Assembly (NCBI GenBank): GCA_026706025.1
Contig: JAPOZO010000084.1
Span: 79,107 to 143,106, forward strand
Source: Candidatus Poribacteria bacterium
GTDB lineage: Bacteria; Poribacteria; WGA-4E; WGA-3G
Length of the DNA: 64,000 nt
Direction: 5' to 3'
The position numbers and the translations under genes were made by a program. Each line of letters starts with the position of its first letter. Position 1 is the stretch's first letter. Shown here piece after piece: positions 35,369-44,629 of this stretch. The notes under the pieces are model-generated. The model ran no database searches. It had not been told where the DNA came from and was given only the letters and a program-made list of their open reading frames with translations.

Positions 35369-37711
35369 ATGCACATACAACCGACAATACACAAGACATT
35401 TTCATACTGGCTGTGGTTTACTGCATTCGGTGTATTGGCATTGATACTCGCCAATGTGCCGCTGTTCAATATCCTTGCGTTTGAGTTTTGTGCTGTGTTG
35501 GCACTCGGTATCTCTTTCGCGGGTGCGCATGTAACACTAACAATGGTGCAGCAGATGAAGCGGCAACCCGCTGCACTGATGGGTTCACCCCGACAAATTG
35601 TTACTCGGTGTTTCCGGAATGCGCTGATATTTAACTTCGGACTGCTCGTACTACCGCTCGGTATCATTCTGCTGAACGCGCTTCGTATCAAAAACTGTAA
35701 TTTCAGTGAAGGATTTATCTTTTTTTTTCTATTGTCCGTAATCAGTTGTGTATACGCGACAGCAGGAGGAACATTTTTCGGGTTCTGGATTAAGAGGCGA
35801 TGGTTGGCATTTTTGGCATATATCGGATTTCTCTTGCTTACGTGTGTTCCGGTGGTTATCAACCTGATATTCCATCCGCCGGTATTCGCATATCACGCAA
35901 CGTTTGGATATTTTCCGGGCCCGATATACGATTTTGTCATTCCGATAACAAGCACACTGCTCATCGCTCGCGCAGAAACGCTACTGTGGGCACTCCTATT
36001 TTTGGGGCTTACCGTCAGTCTATGTGAAATAAGTAGGCACACAGACTTGATGCCTCAGTTGAGGTGGCGTAAACTGTTCAGTTCGCTTACAAAACGTGTC
36101 TGGTTGTATCTGTTAGCCGTCTGCCTACTCGGTTTCCAAGTCTATGCAGGTGCGTTAGGCATCCGCCCAACGCGCAGCGATATTGCTCAGAAACTTGGTG
36201 GCTTTCGTGAAACTGAACATTTTGAAATTTTCTACGCTCGCGCACTTGAAGGAGAGATTGCAAATATCGTTGAGGATTGTGAATTCCAGTATGCCCAATT
36301 GTCCGCTTATCTCATGCCAGACGGGGATGAACTCTCTCAGAAAGTACGTGCTTATGTCTACGCGTCTCCTGAGCAGAAAAAGCAATTAATTGGTGCGGGC
36401 AACACATCTGTGGAAGATCCGTTCGGGTATGGGTTTCACATCCACGCCCAAGGCTTTCCGCATCCAGTCTTGAAACACGAATTGGCGCATGTCTTTACCG
36501 TGCCTTGGTCGCCTCTGAAAGTGAGCCTGAAGATTGGACTTCATGAAGGGATTGCAGTCGCAGCGGATTGGAGTGAAGGTAGACTGACAGCACATCAGTG
36601 GGCAAAAGCGATGCGCAAGATGGAGATCGCGCCCCCATTGTCAGCCATTATGGGAATCGGATTTTGGGGGCATGCAGGTTCGCGAAGTTATCTGCTGGCG
36701 GGTTCCTTCGTGCGGTTTCTTGTGGATACCTACGGTATCGAAAAGTTTAAAGGTGTCTTCCGGACGGGTAATTTTGTGAAACATTATGGGAAGGATCTCC
36801 AGTCGCTTGAAACGGAGTGGATTGATTTTTTGGAGAGTGTCCCTTTGCGGGATGCCGATATAAACTACACTGCGTACCGTTTAAAGCGGCGGAGTGCTTT
36901 TGAACAGGTCTGCACACATGAGATGGCTGCGCTGCGGGATACTGCATGGCAGGCATACTACCGAAAAGATTTTGTCACCGCTGTGAAGACTTTTGGGACA
37001 ATGCTATCAGATGAACCCGATAACTTAAGCACGTTACGAGGACTTATGTACAGTGCGTATCGGATGCAGGATTACGAGAAAGCGTTATCCTTAGCGAATC
37101 GTATTGCAAGCGCGGAAGACACTCGATTCAGTCCAGAGGCATCGCTGCTGATAGGTGATATTTATTGGCTAAAGAACGAATATGAAAAAGCGATGGATGC
37201 CTACGTTTCTATTGAAACAGAATATGAAACATTTGAGCGACGGCGTATGAAGCGAATCGCAGCGTTATCTTATCCTGATACAGTCCAGAGCCAACCGAAT
37301 AGGGCAATGCCAGAAGAACGTTCGCTTCGCCAACTGCTTAGGGATGTACTGGTTGCGTCGAAACCTGTGTCAGAAAAAATGGCACTTTTATCGGTATGTA
37401 TACAAATAGCACCAGAGCGTTGGTTACCCTATTTCTTAACAGGTGAACTACTTCAGAAAGAAAAGGCGTGGCAGATCAGCAACAAATACCTTCATCAAGC
37501 ACTGGAACGTTTGATGCCGCAACAGCACGGAAAACTAATATTAGAAGTTCGGAGGTTAATCGGTATCAATGCTTATCAACAAAAAGATTATGAGACTGCA
37601 CAAACCGCATTTCGGTCAATAGCAGAGAACACAGCACTGCCATTGGGAACCGTACTTTCAGCAGAGAACTGGATACAACGATGCCAATGGGCACAAAGCC
37701 GAACGCAGTGA
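35369..37711 (+). CDS. Membrane zinc metallopeptidase (peptidase MA-like) with TPR tail
   Basis: 780 residues. Residues 1-270 contain about six or seven hydrophobic helices. The middle domain has VLKHELAHVFT near residue 370 (HExxH) and LHEGIAVAADW about 22 residues later with the third ligand Glu, the layout of the peptidase MA/gluzincin group. The last 270 residues hold TPR units (DTAWQAYYRKDFVTAVKTF, LRGLMYSAYRMQDYEKALSL, NKYLHQALERL). So the catalytic domain likely faces the periplasm beside the membrane. Target is unknown. Driven by a clear promoter and followed by a GNAT gene. Confidence 0.85.
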   Translation: MHIQPTIHKTFSYWLWFTAFGVLALILANVPLFNILAFEFCAVLALGISFAGAHVTLTMVQQMKRQPAALMGSPRQIVTRCFRNALIFNFGLLVLPLGIILLNALRIKNCNFSEGFIFFFLLSVISCVYATAGGTFFGFWIKRRWLAFLAYIGFLLLTCVPVVINLIFHPPVFAYHATFGYFPGPIYDFVIPITSTLLIARAETLLWALLFLGLTVSLCEISRHTDLMPQLRWRKLFSSLTKRVWLYLLAVCLLGFQVYAGALGIRPTRSDIAQKLGGFRETEHFEIFYARALEGEIANIVEDCEFQYAQLSAYLMPDGDELSQKVRAYVYASPEQKKQLIGAGNTSVEDPFGYGFHIHAQGFPHPVLKHELAHVFTVPWSPLKVSLKIGLHEGIAVAADWSEGRLTAHQWAKAMRKMEIAPPLSAIMGIGFWGHAGSRSYLLAGSFVRFLVDTYGIEKFKGVFRTGNFVKHYGKDLQSLETEWIDFLESVPLRDADINYTAYRLKRRSAFEQVCTHEMAALRDTAWQAYYRKDFVTAVKTFGTMLSDEPDNLSTLRGLMYSAYRMQDYEKALSLANRIASAEDTRFSPEASLLIGDIYWLKNEYEKAMDAYVSIETEYETFERRRMKRIAALSYPDTVQSQPNRAMPEERSLRQLLRDVLVASKPVSEKMALLSVCIQIAPERWLPYFLTGELLQKEKAWQISNKYLHQALERLMPQQHGKLILEVRRLIGINAYQQKDYETAQTAFRSIAENTALPLGTVLSAENWIQRCQWAQSRTQ

Positions 37712-37799
37712 ATTCTGTAGCGTCCATTCTGCGTTCTTGAGATGCTTATTGGTGAAAACTGGGTTGACCTACGGATTAACTTCATAATATAATATAAGT

Positions 37800-38624
37800 A
37801 TGGCGATTGAGATTTCTTTTAGCGATGATGCAAGTACCGTATTGGACAAAGCAGGTGGATTTCTGAATTCAAAACCGGTCCACCATAATCTGATTCTTAC
37901 GCTTTTACACGCCCGAGTTGCGCACTTTGAACCCGGCCGCTACTGGGTAGCGACGGATGGAAATGCTGTTGTTGGTGTCGTCTTCCAGTCTCCGTTGAGT
38001 TTTCGCGCAGTTGTCACACCGATGGTGCCTGAAGTAGTGCTACCAGTAGTGGATGCAATATCAGACGCAGGCGTAAAGTTGCCCGGGGTGGTCGGAGATG
38101 CCGCGACAGCAGCATATTTTGCGGGACAGTGGGCAGAACGGCAAAAGTCGGTAGTGGCTCCGTTCATGGGACAGCGACTTTATGAAGTAGATAAAGTGGA
38201 AGAACCTACTACAGTTGAAGGCCACTTTCGCAAAGCAGTTCCTGATGACCGAGAACGCCTCGTTGATTGGGTTCATCGCTTTTACGCTGATATAGGTGTG
38301 GGAGAAATCGACGCCGAAGTTATTGTTGATAGCAGGCTCCCTGCTGAACAGATTTGGCTATGGGAGAGTGCTGGACCTGTGTCAATGGCAGCGCGTACAG
38401 TACCTGTTGAAGGTGTAATGCGAGTACAACTCGTATATACACCCCCTGAAAGTCGGAACAAGGGATATGCGAGTGCGTGCGTTGCGAGTCTCTCAAAGCA
38501 AATTCTCAGTGAAGGGTACCGTTGTATTCTCTACACGGACTTGGGTAATCCTACTTCTAACACTATCTACCGTCGAATAGGTTACCGTGCTATTGCCGAA
38601 GCAATCCAATATCGATTTGAGTAA
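37800..38624 (+). CDS. GNAT-family N-acetyltransferase
   Basis: 274 residues. The C-terminal GNAT domain is clear: MRVQLVYTPPESRNKGYASA (acetyl-CoA loop RxxGYA), SLSKQILSEGYRCILYTD, NTIYRRIGYRAIAEA. The N-terminal 130 residues look like a degenerate GNAT fold of the FR47/GCN5-related double type. Acceptor is unknown. It precedes the GHMP-kinase fusion gene by 46 nt and may be co-transcribed. Confidence 0.85.
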   Translation: MAIEISFSDDASTVLDKAGGFLNSKPVHHNLILTLLHARVAHFEPGRYWVATDGNAVVGVVFQSPLSFRAVVTPMVPEVVLPVVDAISDAGVKLPGVVGDAATAAYFAGQWAERQKSVVAPFMGQRLYEVDKVEEPTTVEGHFRKAVPDDRERLVDWVHRFYADIGVGEIDAEVIVDSRLPAEQIWLWESAGPVSMAARTVPVEGVMRVQLVYTPPESRNKGYASACVASLSKQILSEGYRCILYTDLGNPTSNTIYRRIGYRAIAEAIQYRFE

Positions 38625-38670
38625 GACGCTGGTAAGCATCTTTATTTTCTAAAATTTATAAGGACACACT

Positions 38671-40590
38671 ATGAAACTTTTCGTGCCGGGAAGAATTTGT
38701 CTATTCGGAGAACACAGCGATTGGGCAGCGAGGTACCGGCAAAATAACTCAGAAATTGAAAAGGGCTATACTTTAATAACCAGCACAAACCAAGGCGTAT
38801 ATGCCGAGGTTAAGCCGAATCCAACCCAGCTGATTTTGAATACAACTCTCAGTGATGGCACGCGCCACGGCCCCTATAGCCTACCTATGGAGCGGAGTGC
38901 CCTGCTCACCGAGGCTGAAAAAGGCGGATTTTTTAGTTATGCTGCCGGGGTCGCATATCAAATTTTAACCAACTACCGGGTACAAGGGCTGGAAATCGAT
39001 AATTATCTCACCGATTTACCCGTCAAAAAAGGATTGTCTTCAAGTGCAGCTATCAGTGTGTTGGTCGCGCGTGCCTTCAACCGCACTTATGATCTCAAGA
39101 TGACAACACGCGACGAAATGGAATACGCCTACCGCGGTGAGACGACAACACCTTCACGTTGTGGACGGATGGACCAAGGGTGTGCCTACCAACGGCCTAT
39201 CCTGATGACGTTCGATGGCGACAATGTTGATATCCGAGAACTCAGTGTGCCGAAAGACTTATACCTTGTGATTGTTGATCTCGGTGCTGGTAAAGATACA
39301 CTTCTAATATTGAACCAATTAAATCACTGTTATCCGTTCGCTGAGAGCGAATTAGAGAAAAATGTACAACACTACCTCGGCCCCATAAGCGCACAGATTA
39401 CACAAGAGGCATATCAAGCACTCCGAGACGGAGACGCAGAAACAGTAGGCAAACTAATGACACGCGCGCAAACTGAGTTTGACAAACATCTGATTCCGGC
39501 ATGCCCCTCACAATTAACGGCACCTGTCCTTCACAAAGTCCTCAATTATGAACCGATTCAACCTTATATCTGGGGTGGCAAGGGGGTCGGGTCACAAGGT
39601 GACGGATCTGCTCAATTTATTGTGAAGGATGAAGAGTGTCAGGAACGTGTTATTGAAATTATTGAACAGGATTTGGAGATGTCGTGTCTGAAACTGGTTA
39701 TTGAGGCGAGCAGCCACGTCCGAAAAGCCGTCATTCCTGCTGCTGGGTTTGGGACTCGGTTATTCCCTGCTTCAAAAGCGATGAAGAAAGAATTGTTTCC
39801 TGTAATTGACAGTTCTGGACAGGCAAAACCAGCGATTATGGCAATTGTTGAAGAGGCGATCAACGCTGGTATTGAGGAAGTGTGTCTCATTGTTCAAAGC
39901 GGGGATACCGAACTCTTTGAGTCGTTTTTCAAAACGCCGCCGCCGATTGAACATTACAATAAACTCAGCAAAGAGAATAAGGCGTATTGCGATTATCTGC
40001 TGGAATTAGGGAGTCGGGTGACGTTCGTCACACAGGACGTTCAAGAAGGTTTTGGGCATGCCGTTTATTGTGCAAGAGAATGGGTTGGAAACGAATCCTT
40101 TTTATTGATGCTCGGTGACCATCTCTACGGTTCAGATGAGGAAAGATGTTGCGCACGACAAGTCGTAGAGGCTTATGAACAGGTAGGACACAGCGTCGTA
40201 GGACTTAAAAAGACACCGATTGAGCTGTTGTCAAACTTCGGATGCGTTACCGGCGTATGGAAAGAAAAGGACGCGTTGCTATCGGTAACAGAGTTTTACG
40301 AGAAGCCGGACCCTGAGTATGCGATGGAGCATTTACACATCGATGGAATGGAGGTAGACGAGTTCTTGACGGTGTTCGGGATTTATGTAATACAACCGCA
40401 GATTTTTGATTTTCTCGAACAGAACATTTCTCATAATCTGCGCGAGCGCGGCGAATTTCAACTCACATCCTGTTTAGACGAATTACGCAAGGCAGATGGG
40501 TTTTCAGGATATGTCGTCAAAGGCAGACGGTTTGACATCGGTCTCCCTGAAGAGTATCGACAAACAGTTATTGATTTCAGAAATGCCTAA
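38671..40590 (+). CDS. Bifunctional GHMP sugar kinase - nucleotidyltransferase fusion
   Basis: 639 residues, two enzymes in one chain. Residues 1-350 are a GHMP kinase: PGRICLFGEHSDW (motif 1), VKKGLSSSAAISV near 118-130 (motif 2, ATP loop), GGKGVGSQGDGSAQF near 301-315 (motif 3). Residues 351-639 are a GalU-type sugar-1-phosphate nucleotidyltransferase: VIPAAGFGTRLFPASKAMKK, EEAINAGIEEVCLIVQSGD, MLGDHLYGS, GRRFDIGLPEEY. Together they could turn a free sugar into its NDP-sugar in one protein, as in glucuronokinase/USP or FKP-type salvage, but with a GalU-like second half. Substrate cannot be fixed from sequence. The fusion joint, around residue 345-352, lacks a long linker. Confidence 0.85.
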   Translation: MKLFVPGRICLFGEHSDWAARYRQNNSEIEKGYTLITSTNQGVYAEVKPNPTQLILNTTLSDGTRHGPYSLPMERSALLTEAEKGGFFSYAAGVAYQILTNYRVQGLEIDNYLTDLPVKKGLSSSAAISVLVARAFNRTYDLKMTTRDEMEYAYRGETTTPSRCGRMDQGCAYQRPILMTFDGDNVDIRELSVPKDLYLVIVDLGAGKDTLLILNQLNHCYPFAESELEKNVQHYLGPISAQITQEAYQALRDGDAETVGKLMTRAQTEFDKHLIPACPSQLTAPVLHKVLNYEPIQPYIWGGKGVGSQGDGSAQFIVKDEECQERVIEIIEQDLEMSCLKLVIEASSHVRKAVIPAAGFGTRLFPASKAMKKELFPVIDSSGQAKPAIMAIVEEAINAGIEEVCLIVQSGDTELFESFFKTPPPIEHYNKLSKENKAYCDYLLELGSRVTFVTQDVQEGFGHAVYCAREWVGNESFLLMLGDHLYGSDEERCCARQVVEAYEQVGHSVVGLKKTPIELLSNFGCVTGVWKEKDALLSVTEFYEKPDPEYAMEHLHIDGMEVDEFLTVFGIYVIQPQIFDFLEQNISHNLRERGEFQLTSCLDELRKADGFSGYVVKGRRFDIGLPEEYRQTVIDFRNA

Positions 40591-40599
40591 GGACGATGT

Positions 40600-43500
40600 C
40601 TATGCGTCAGAATGCCGCTTAATCACAACGATTGTAAGGTCGTCGTATTGTTCCGCCTCACCGACGAATCTGTGGACATCATCAACCAGGTGTTGAACCG
40701 TTTCTGCTGCACTGGCAGCATCAGGAATTCGCGAAACCGTTTCCTTTAAACGTTCGGTTCCATACATCTCGCTCTCTACGTTGAGTGCTTCAATGAGACC
40801 GTCAGTATGAAAGATCAGAAAATCGCCCTCGTTTAGATCGAAGGTTGTGGATTCATATTCTACTCTTTTCATACTGCCAAGCGGTAAATCACCACTTTCA
40901 ATCTCAATTATATCCGCGCCGCTTTTGAGAATCGGATAAGGTTGCCCGCCGTTGGCATAGTCAATGCGTTGTTCAGTTTCATCAAGGATAGCGAGATTAA
41001 GTGCGATGAAACTCGGACCGTACATCCGTGGTGCTAACCCTATATTGAGGTCTCTAAGGATAACTGCAGCTTCGGATTTGAAACGCGAGACTTCATACAA
41101 CATCCCGTTCGTCAACACAGCGTTCATCGCGCCGCGCAGCCCTTTTCCTGCAGCGTCTGCTACTGCGATAGCGGTCTGTCCGTTCTCTACAGTGAGATAA
41201 TCGTAGAAATCACCACCGACCTGTGTTGCGGGGACCGACATCCCTGCAATATCAAACGCCTTCGTGTCGGGTGCCTCCGTAGGCAGCAGCCCCATCTGAA
41301 TATTCTGCGCCTCACTCAATTCAGCACGGATACGTTGCATCTCCGCTTCTTCCTGCTGTCGCATCGCATTGCGTAGCTGCAATGTGTGCCGTCGGTTAAC
41401 AATAAGACGACCAATCAGAGAGAATACGACCGTTATAAAAATAAGCGTCGGTAAATAAGTTCGCCAGCGCGTCCAGATCGGTGGCGGGATACTAAAATCT
41501 ACAGCTGCGGGTGGGGCGGTGTACGCCCAATCTTTACGGAACGCTTTAATGAGGAAACTGTAATTCCCCGCCTTAAGACCCGTATATCGGATACGCAGAA
41601 TACCGTTTTGATTCTGAAATGCCTGCGTAACTCCACTGTTGTCCATAGCCTGTTGGTTCGCCAATCCAGGGGCTGAAAGCGGCACCCATTGGTCAGATGG
41701 TATACCAGAACCGGTAGGCAAAAGTGCGAATTCCTCCGTTGAGAGTGTTGTCCAAGCAGGTGTATCCAATCCGATTAATTTAAACTCATAGGAAAGTCCC
41801 TCTCGAAGCGAGCTGATCCCTCGGACATTGAAAATTTTAGCACCCCGCGCAGATAGGACTAAGTTGGACGAGAGATCCGTATAAGGTTTATCCGCCTCTA
41901 AGGCGGTTATTCGACACTCCGGCAGCCCACCACGCGTGGGTGTGTATTGTGTAACACCCCTTTCAGTTGCAAACCAAATATCTTTATCGGAGGATTCAAG
42001 GATTTTTGAGATGTTGTTATGTGCCCAACCGTTTTTTGTAGTTCGGTTGTGGAAGATTTCACCATCGTAGCGGACGGTACCGCCGCCTCTCGTTGCGAAC
42101 CATATATTTCCGCGACTATCCTCTATTACGTCGCGTACATTGTCCACCAGAAATCCGTCTTCTTTTGTTGTGTAAGTTGTCAGGTTCATCCCATCGTAGC
42201 GGACTGCACCACGAGATGTTGCGAGCCAAAGGATTCCTTCCTGAGAAGTCACGGAGGCGTTTGCTGTACCGAGTTCATTAATAGTCTGAGTCTCTTCTAA
42301 GACCGTACCGCGATATGTCTTAAGGGCATCTGGAAAGATGAAAGTAAGCTCTTCGTTTTCTTCTGCTGGGTTCTGCCATACTGCGAGCGGGGCAGAAGTA
42401 GATTCGCCGTCAAGCACAACCGGTTCACTGGTTTCGATGTTATTCCAGCGGATCAACCTGCCTGTCACCGCATTGAAAAACCATTTACCTGTTGGTGTCG
42501 TTTTGAGAAGTGTTGTTGCCTTAAGGTTAAGCACATCCGGCACGATAGGGCGCGTCGTAGATGCTGCGCGATCAATATTCTGCGGGTAACGCTTCACGTT
42601 TCCGTTCCCAAAATGCACCCATAGTCTATTTTTAGAATCTCTGTATAAGTCAGTAATCGCAACCGCTCCGGGTTCCATTTCCCGATCTCTTGTGCCTTGG
42701 CGAATTTCCATGGTTTTTTCAAACAGAATTCTTTGTGAACCTTTTTCTGTAAGCCATACAAGTCCTGTTGCGTCCGCTTTGAAAAGATGTCCGCCAAAAG
42801 CCAGCCATACATGTTCACCCTCGGCAACAAGGACCTCGGTATTGCTATCCGAACGTTCCCCACCGGGTCCGGTTTTTGTCCGAATACGGATGGAAATTTG
42901 ATGACCGAAACTTGCGTTTGCGTACCGGAAGAATGTATATCGTGTGGAACCGAAATGAGATTCTGGCTCGTTTATGAACCAGATATCTCCGCCGACCTCA
43001 AATATTTTCACGATTTCAGACTGCGAACGTCCACTGTGGATGTCTTGCGCCGCCGAGGTAGCCATGTTTTGGGCACGGTCTAACCTTAATGGATCTGTGA
43101 AAATGTTTTCACTTCTTATCGGCATACCGATAGGCAGGGCACGGTCTAACCTTAATGGATCTGTGAAACTTTCGTCTGTTTTCGTATTATAACGAGTGAC
43201 ACTCCCTGGAACACTCAACCAGAGGTAGCCTCGACTATCCTCATACATCGTGCGAATCCTTTTAGTGCCAAGCCCGGCATGTGTGCTAACAGCGGGGGTC
43301 GGATCAAACACTGTCACGCCATTATTGTGTCCGAACCATAATTTACCATCAACGGCTTCAAAAATCGTCCGAACCTCGTCATTTCCAAGCCCGCTATTAA
43401 CAGTGCTCGGAATTTCATTGAGGTCTGGATCATATTGATGCATCCCGTGTCCTTCAGTGAACCATAGATTGCCCGATTTATCCTCCAGTTCAAGAATCCC

Positions 43501-44583
43501 TCGTAGATTTCTGTGCCGCTGCAGCCGGGAACCATTCCATTGTCTGGTGGAGCGGCCATCACTAAACCAGAGTCGATCTTTTGTATCAATTTGGATTGCG
43601 GTGGGTCTTCCTATGGCTGTAGGTACGCCTCTTGAAGCTCTACTTCTTCTGGGTACGGTATAAGTCGAAGTTGGAAGAATCTGTTCAAAGTCTTTTCCAT
43701 CAAACCGCAGGAGCAGGTTATCGCCGCCGAGCCAAAGGTTCCCAGAGACATCTTCAGCTATCGTCTCAATTGGGGTGTCAGCATTTAGGTCGGACATATC
43801 GGGTCGCGTGAATCCAGCATTCGGATGGATACGCGGTGTTCCATCGTCCATTTCATCATCAGTATCACCGCCGCCAAGTTCTGTGCGAACCCACGGGTTC
43901 TCTCGGAAACTCAGAAGTACGCCGGTCTTTTCCTCTTCTCCTTCGCTCCCACCGAGCCAGAGTGTCCCATCTGTGCTTTGAAAAATAACGCTTATTGTTA
44001 AACTTGTAGAACGTATCAGATCTTCACCGATAATTTCATGCGGCTGTGCCTGCGGTAGTCTTTGAACCCCCTGAGCCACGTACTTCGTTAGTACCTGATT
44101 TTCACCGACCCATATATCACCCTGCTGATCCGCGATGAGTGCATTCCCAGTACCGATAAAACTGATTGAGCTGCCATCAAACCGACTAATTCTGCCCGAT
44201 TTTTCTGAAGGATCCTTTGAGAGAAACCAGATGTGTCCCCATTTATCCTCAACGATTTGTTGCGTCTGTCCGAGCAGTCCACCGGCTTCGACATCCTCGG
44301 ACCCGTCCACTGATCCGGCGTAGGGTTTAAAAGTGTTTTCATAAAACTGACTTACGCCACCCCGATCAGAACCGAACCAGAGAACACCGCGACTGTCTTG
44401 GAAAATGACAGGGACAATGGGGCCTACCAGTCCATCAGCAACGGTATAAGTTTGAATTTGCTCAGCTCTGGTATCACCACACACAAGAAACGCAGCAGAA
44501 GTTATACTAACGATTAAAATAAGATTTTTAACCGTAGTTTTCAGGTTTCTGAAACTTGCTAAACAGAGGTTAGTATGTATCAT
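40600..44583 (-). CDS. Propeller sensor with SpoIIE/PP2C phosphatase output (Reg_prop-Y_Y_Y-TM-SpoIIE)
   Basis: 1327 residues. After an N-terminal signal-anchor (NLILIVSITSAAFLV) come some 14-16 Reg_prop strands (GVLWFGSDRGGVSQFYE, KGHIWFLSKDPSE-like, GKLWFGHNNGVTVFD) making two propellers; a Y_Y_Y domain (LKAGNYSFLIKAFRKDW) follows near residue 1010. A helix near 1037-1057 crosses the membrane. A coiled coil leads to a SpoIIE domain: IQMGLLPTEAPDTKAFDIAG, GGDFYDYL, DAAGKGLRGAMNAV, GDFLIFHTDGLIEA, with the metal Asp and Gly residues of PP2C. It would sense an outside signal and dephosphorylate a STAS antagonist. An in-gene 32-bp duplication lies at 43071-43168. Confidence 0.93.
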   Translation of the reverse strand: MIHTNLCLASFRNLKTTVKNLILIVSITSAAFLVCGDTRAEQIQTYTVADGLVGPIVPVIFQDSRGVLWFGSDRGGVSQFYENTFKPYAGSVDGSEDVEAGGLLGQTQQIVEDKWGHIWFLSKDPSEKSGRISRFDGSSISFIGTGNALIADQQGDIWVGENQVLTKYVAQGVQRLPQAQPHEIIGEDLIRSTSLTISVIFQSTDGTLWLGGSEGEEEKTGVLLSFRENPWVRTELGGGDTDDEMDDGTPRIHPNAGFTRPDMSDLNADTPIETIAEDVSGNLWLGGDNLLLRFDGKDFEQILPTSTYTVPRRSRASRGVPTAIGRPTAIQIDTKDRLWFSDGRSTRQWNGSRLQRHRNLRGILELEDKSGNLWFTEGHGMHQYDPDLNEIPSTVNSGLGNDEVRTIFEAVDGKLWFGHNNGVTVFDPTPAVSTHAGLGTKRIRTMYEDSRGYLWLSVPGSVTRYNTKTDESFTDPLRLDRALPIGMPIRSENIFTDPLRLDRAQNMATSAAQDIHSGRSQSEIVKIFEVGGDIWFINEPESHFGSTRYTFFRYANASFGHQISIRIRTKTGPGGERSDSNTEVLVAEGEHVWLAFGGHLFKADATGLVWLTEKGSQRILFEKTMEIRQGTRDREMEPGAVAITDLYRDSKNRLWVHFGNGNVKRYPQNIDRAASTTRPIVPDVLNLKATTLLKTTPTGKWFFNAVTGRLIRWNNIETSEPVVLDGESTSAPLAVWQNPAEENEELTFIFPDALKTYRGTVLEETQTINELGTANASVTSQEGILWLATSRGAVRYDGMNLTTYTTKEDGFLVDNVRDVIEDSRGNIWFATRGGGTVRYDGEIFHNRTTKNGWAHNNISKILESSDKDIWFATERGVTQYTPTRGGLPECRITALEADKPYTDLSSNLVLSARGAKIFNVRGISSLREGLSYEFKLIGLDTPAWTTLSTEEFALLPTGSGIPSDQWVPLSAPGLANQQAMDNSGVTQAFQNQNGILRIRYTGLKAGNYSFLIKAFRKDWAYTAPPAAVDFSIPPPIWTRWRTYLPTLIFITVVFSLIGRLIVNRRHTLQLRNAMRQQEEAEMQRIRAELSEAQNIQMGLLPTEAPDTKAFDIAGMSVPATQVGGDFYDYLTVENGQTAIAVADAAGKGLRGAMNAVLTNGMLYEVSRFKSEAAVILRDLNIGLAPRMYGPSFIALNLAILDETEQRIDYANGGQPYPILKSGADIIEIESGDLPLGSMKRVEYESTTFDLNEGDFLIFHTDGLIEALNVESEMYGTERLKETVSRIPDAASAAETVQHLVDDVHRFVGEAEQYDDLTIVVIKRHSDA
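43071..43168. repeat. Direct 32-bp duplication inside the propeller gene
   Basis: GGGCACGGTCTAACCTTAAT and twelve more bases at 43071-43102 recur exactly at 43137-43168, 66 bp apart, which is 22 codons. The protein carries DPLRLDRA twice. Recent tandem slip or selection for an extra strand. Confidence 0.8.
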
Positions 44584-44629
44584 AATCTTTTTTGACCAGA
44601 GCCATTGCGTCGAAGATTTTGATTAATGA

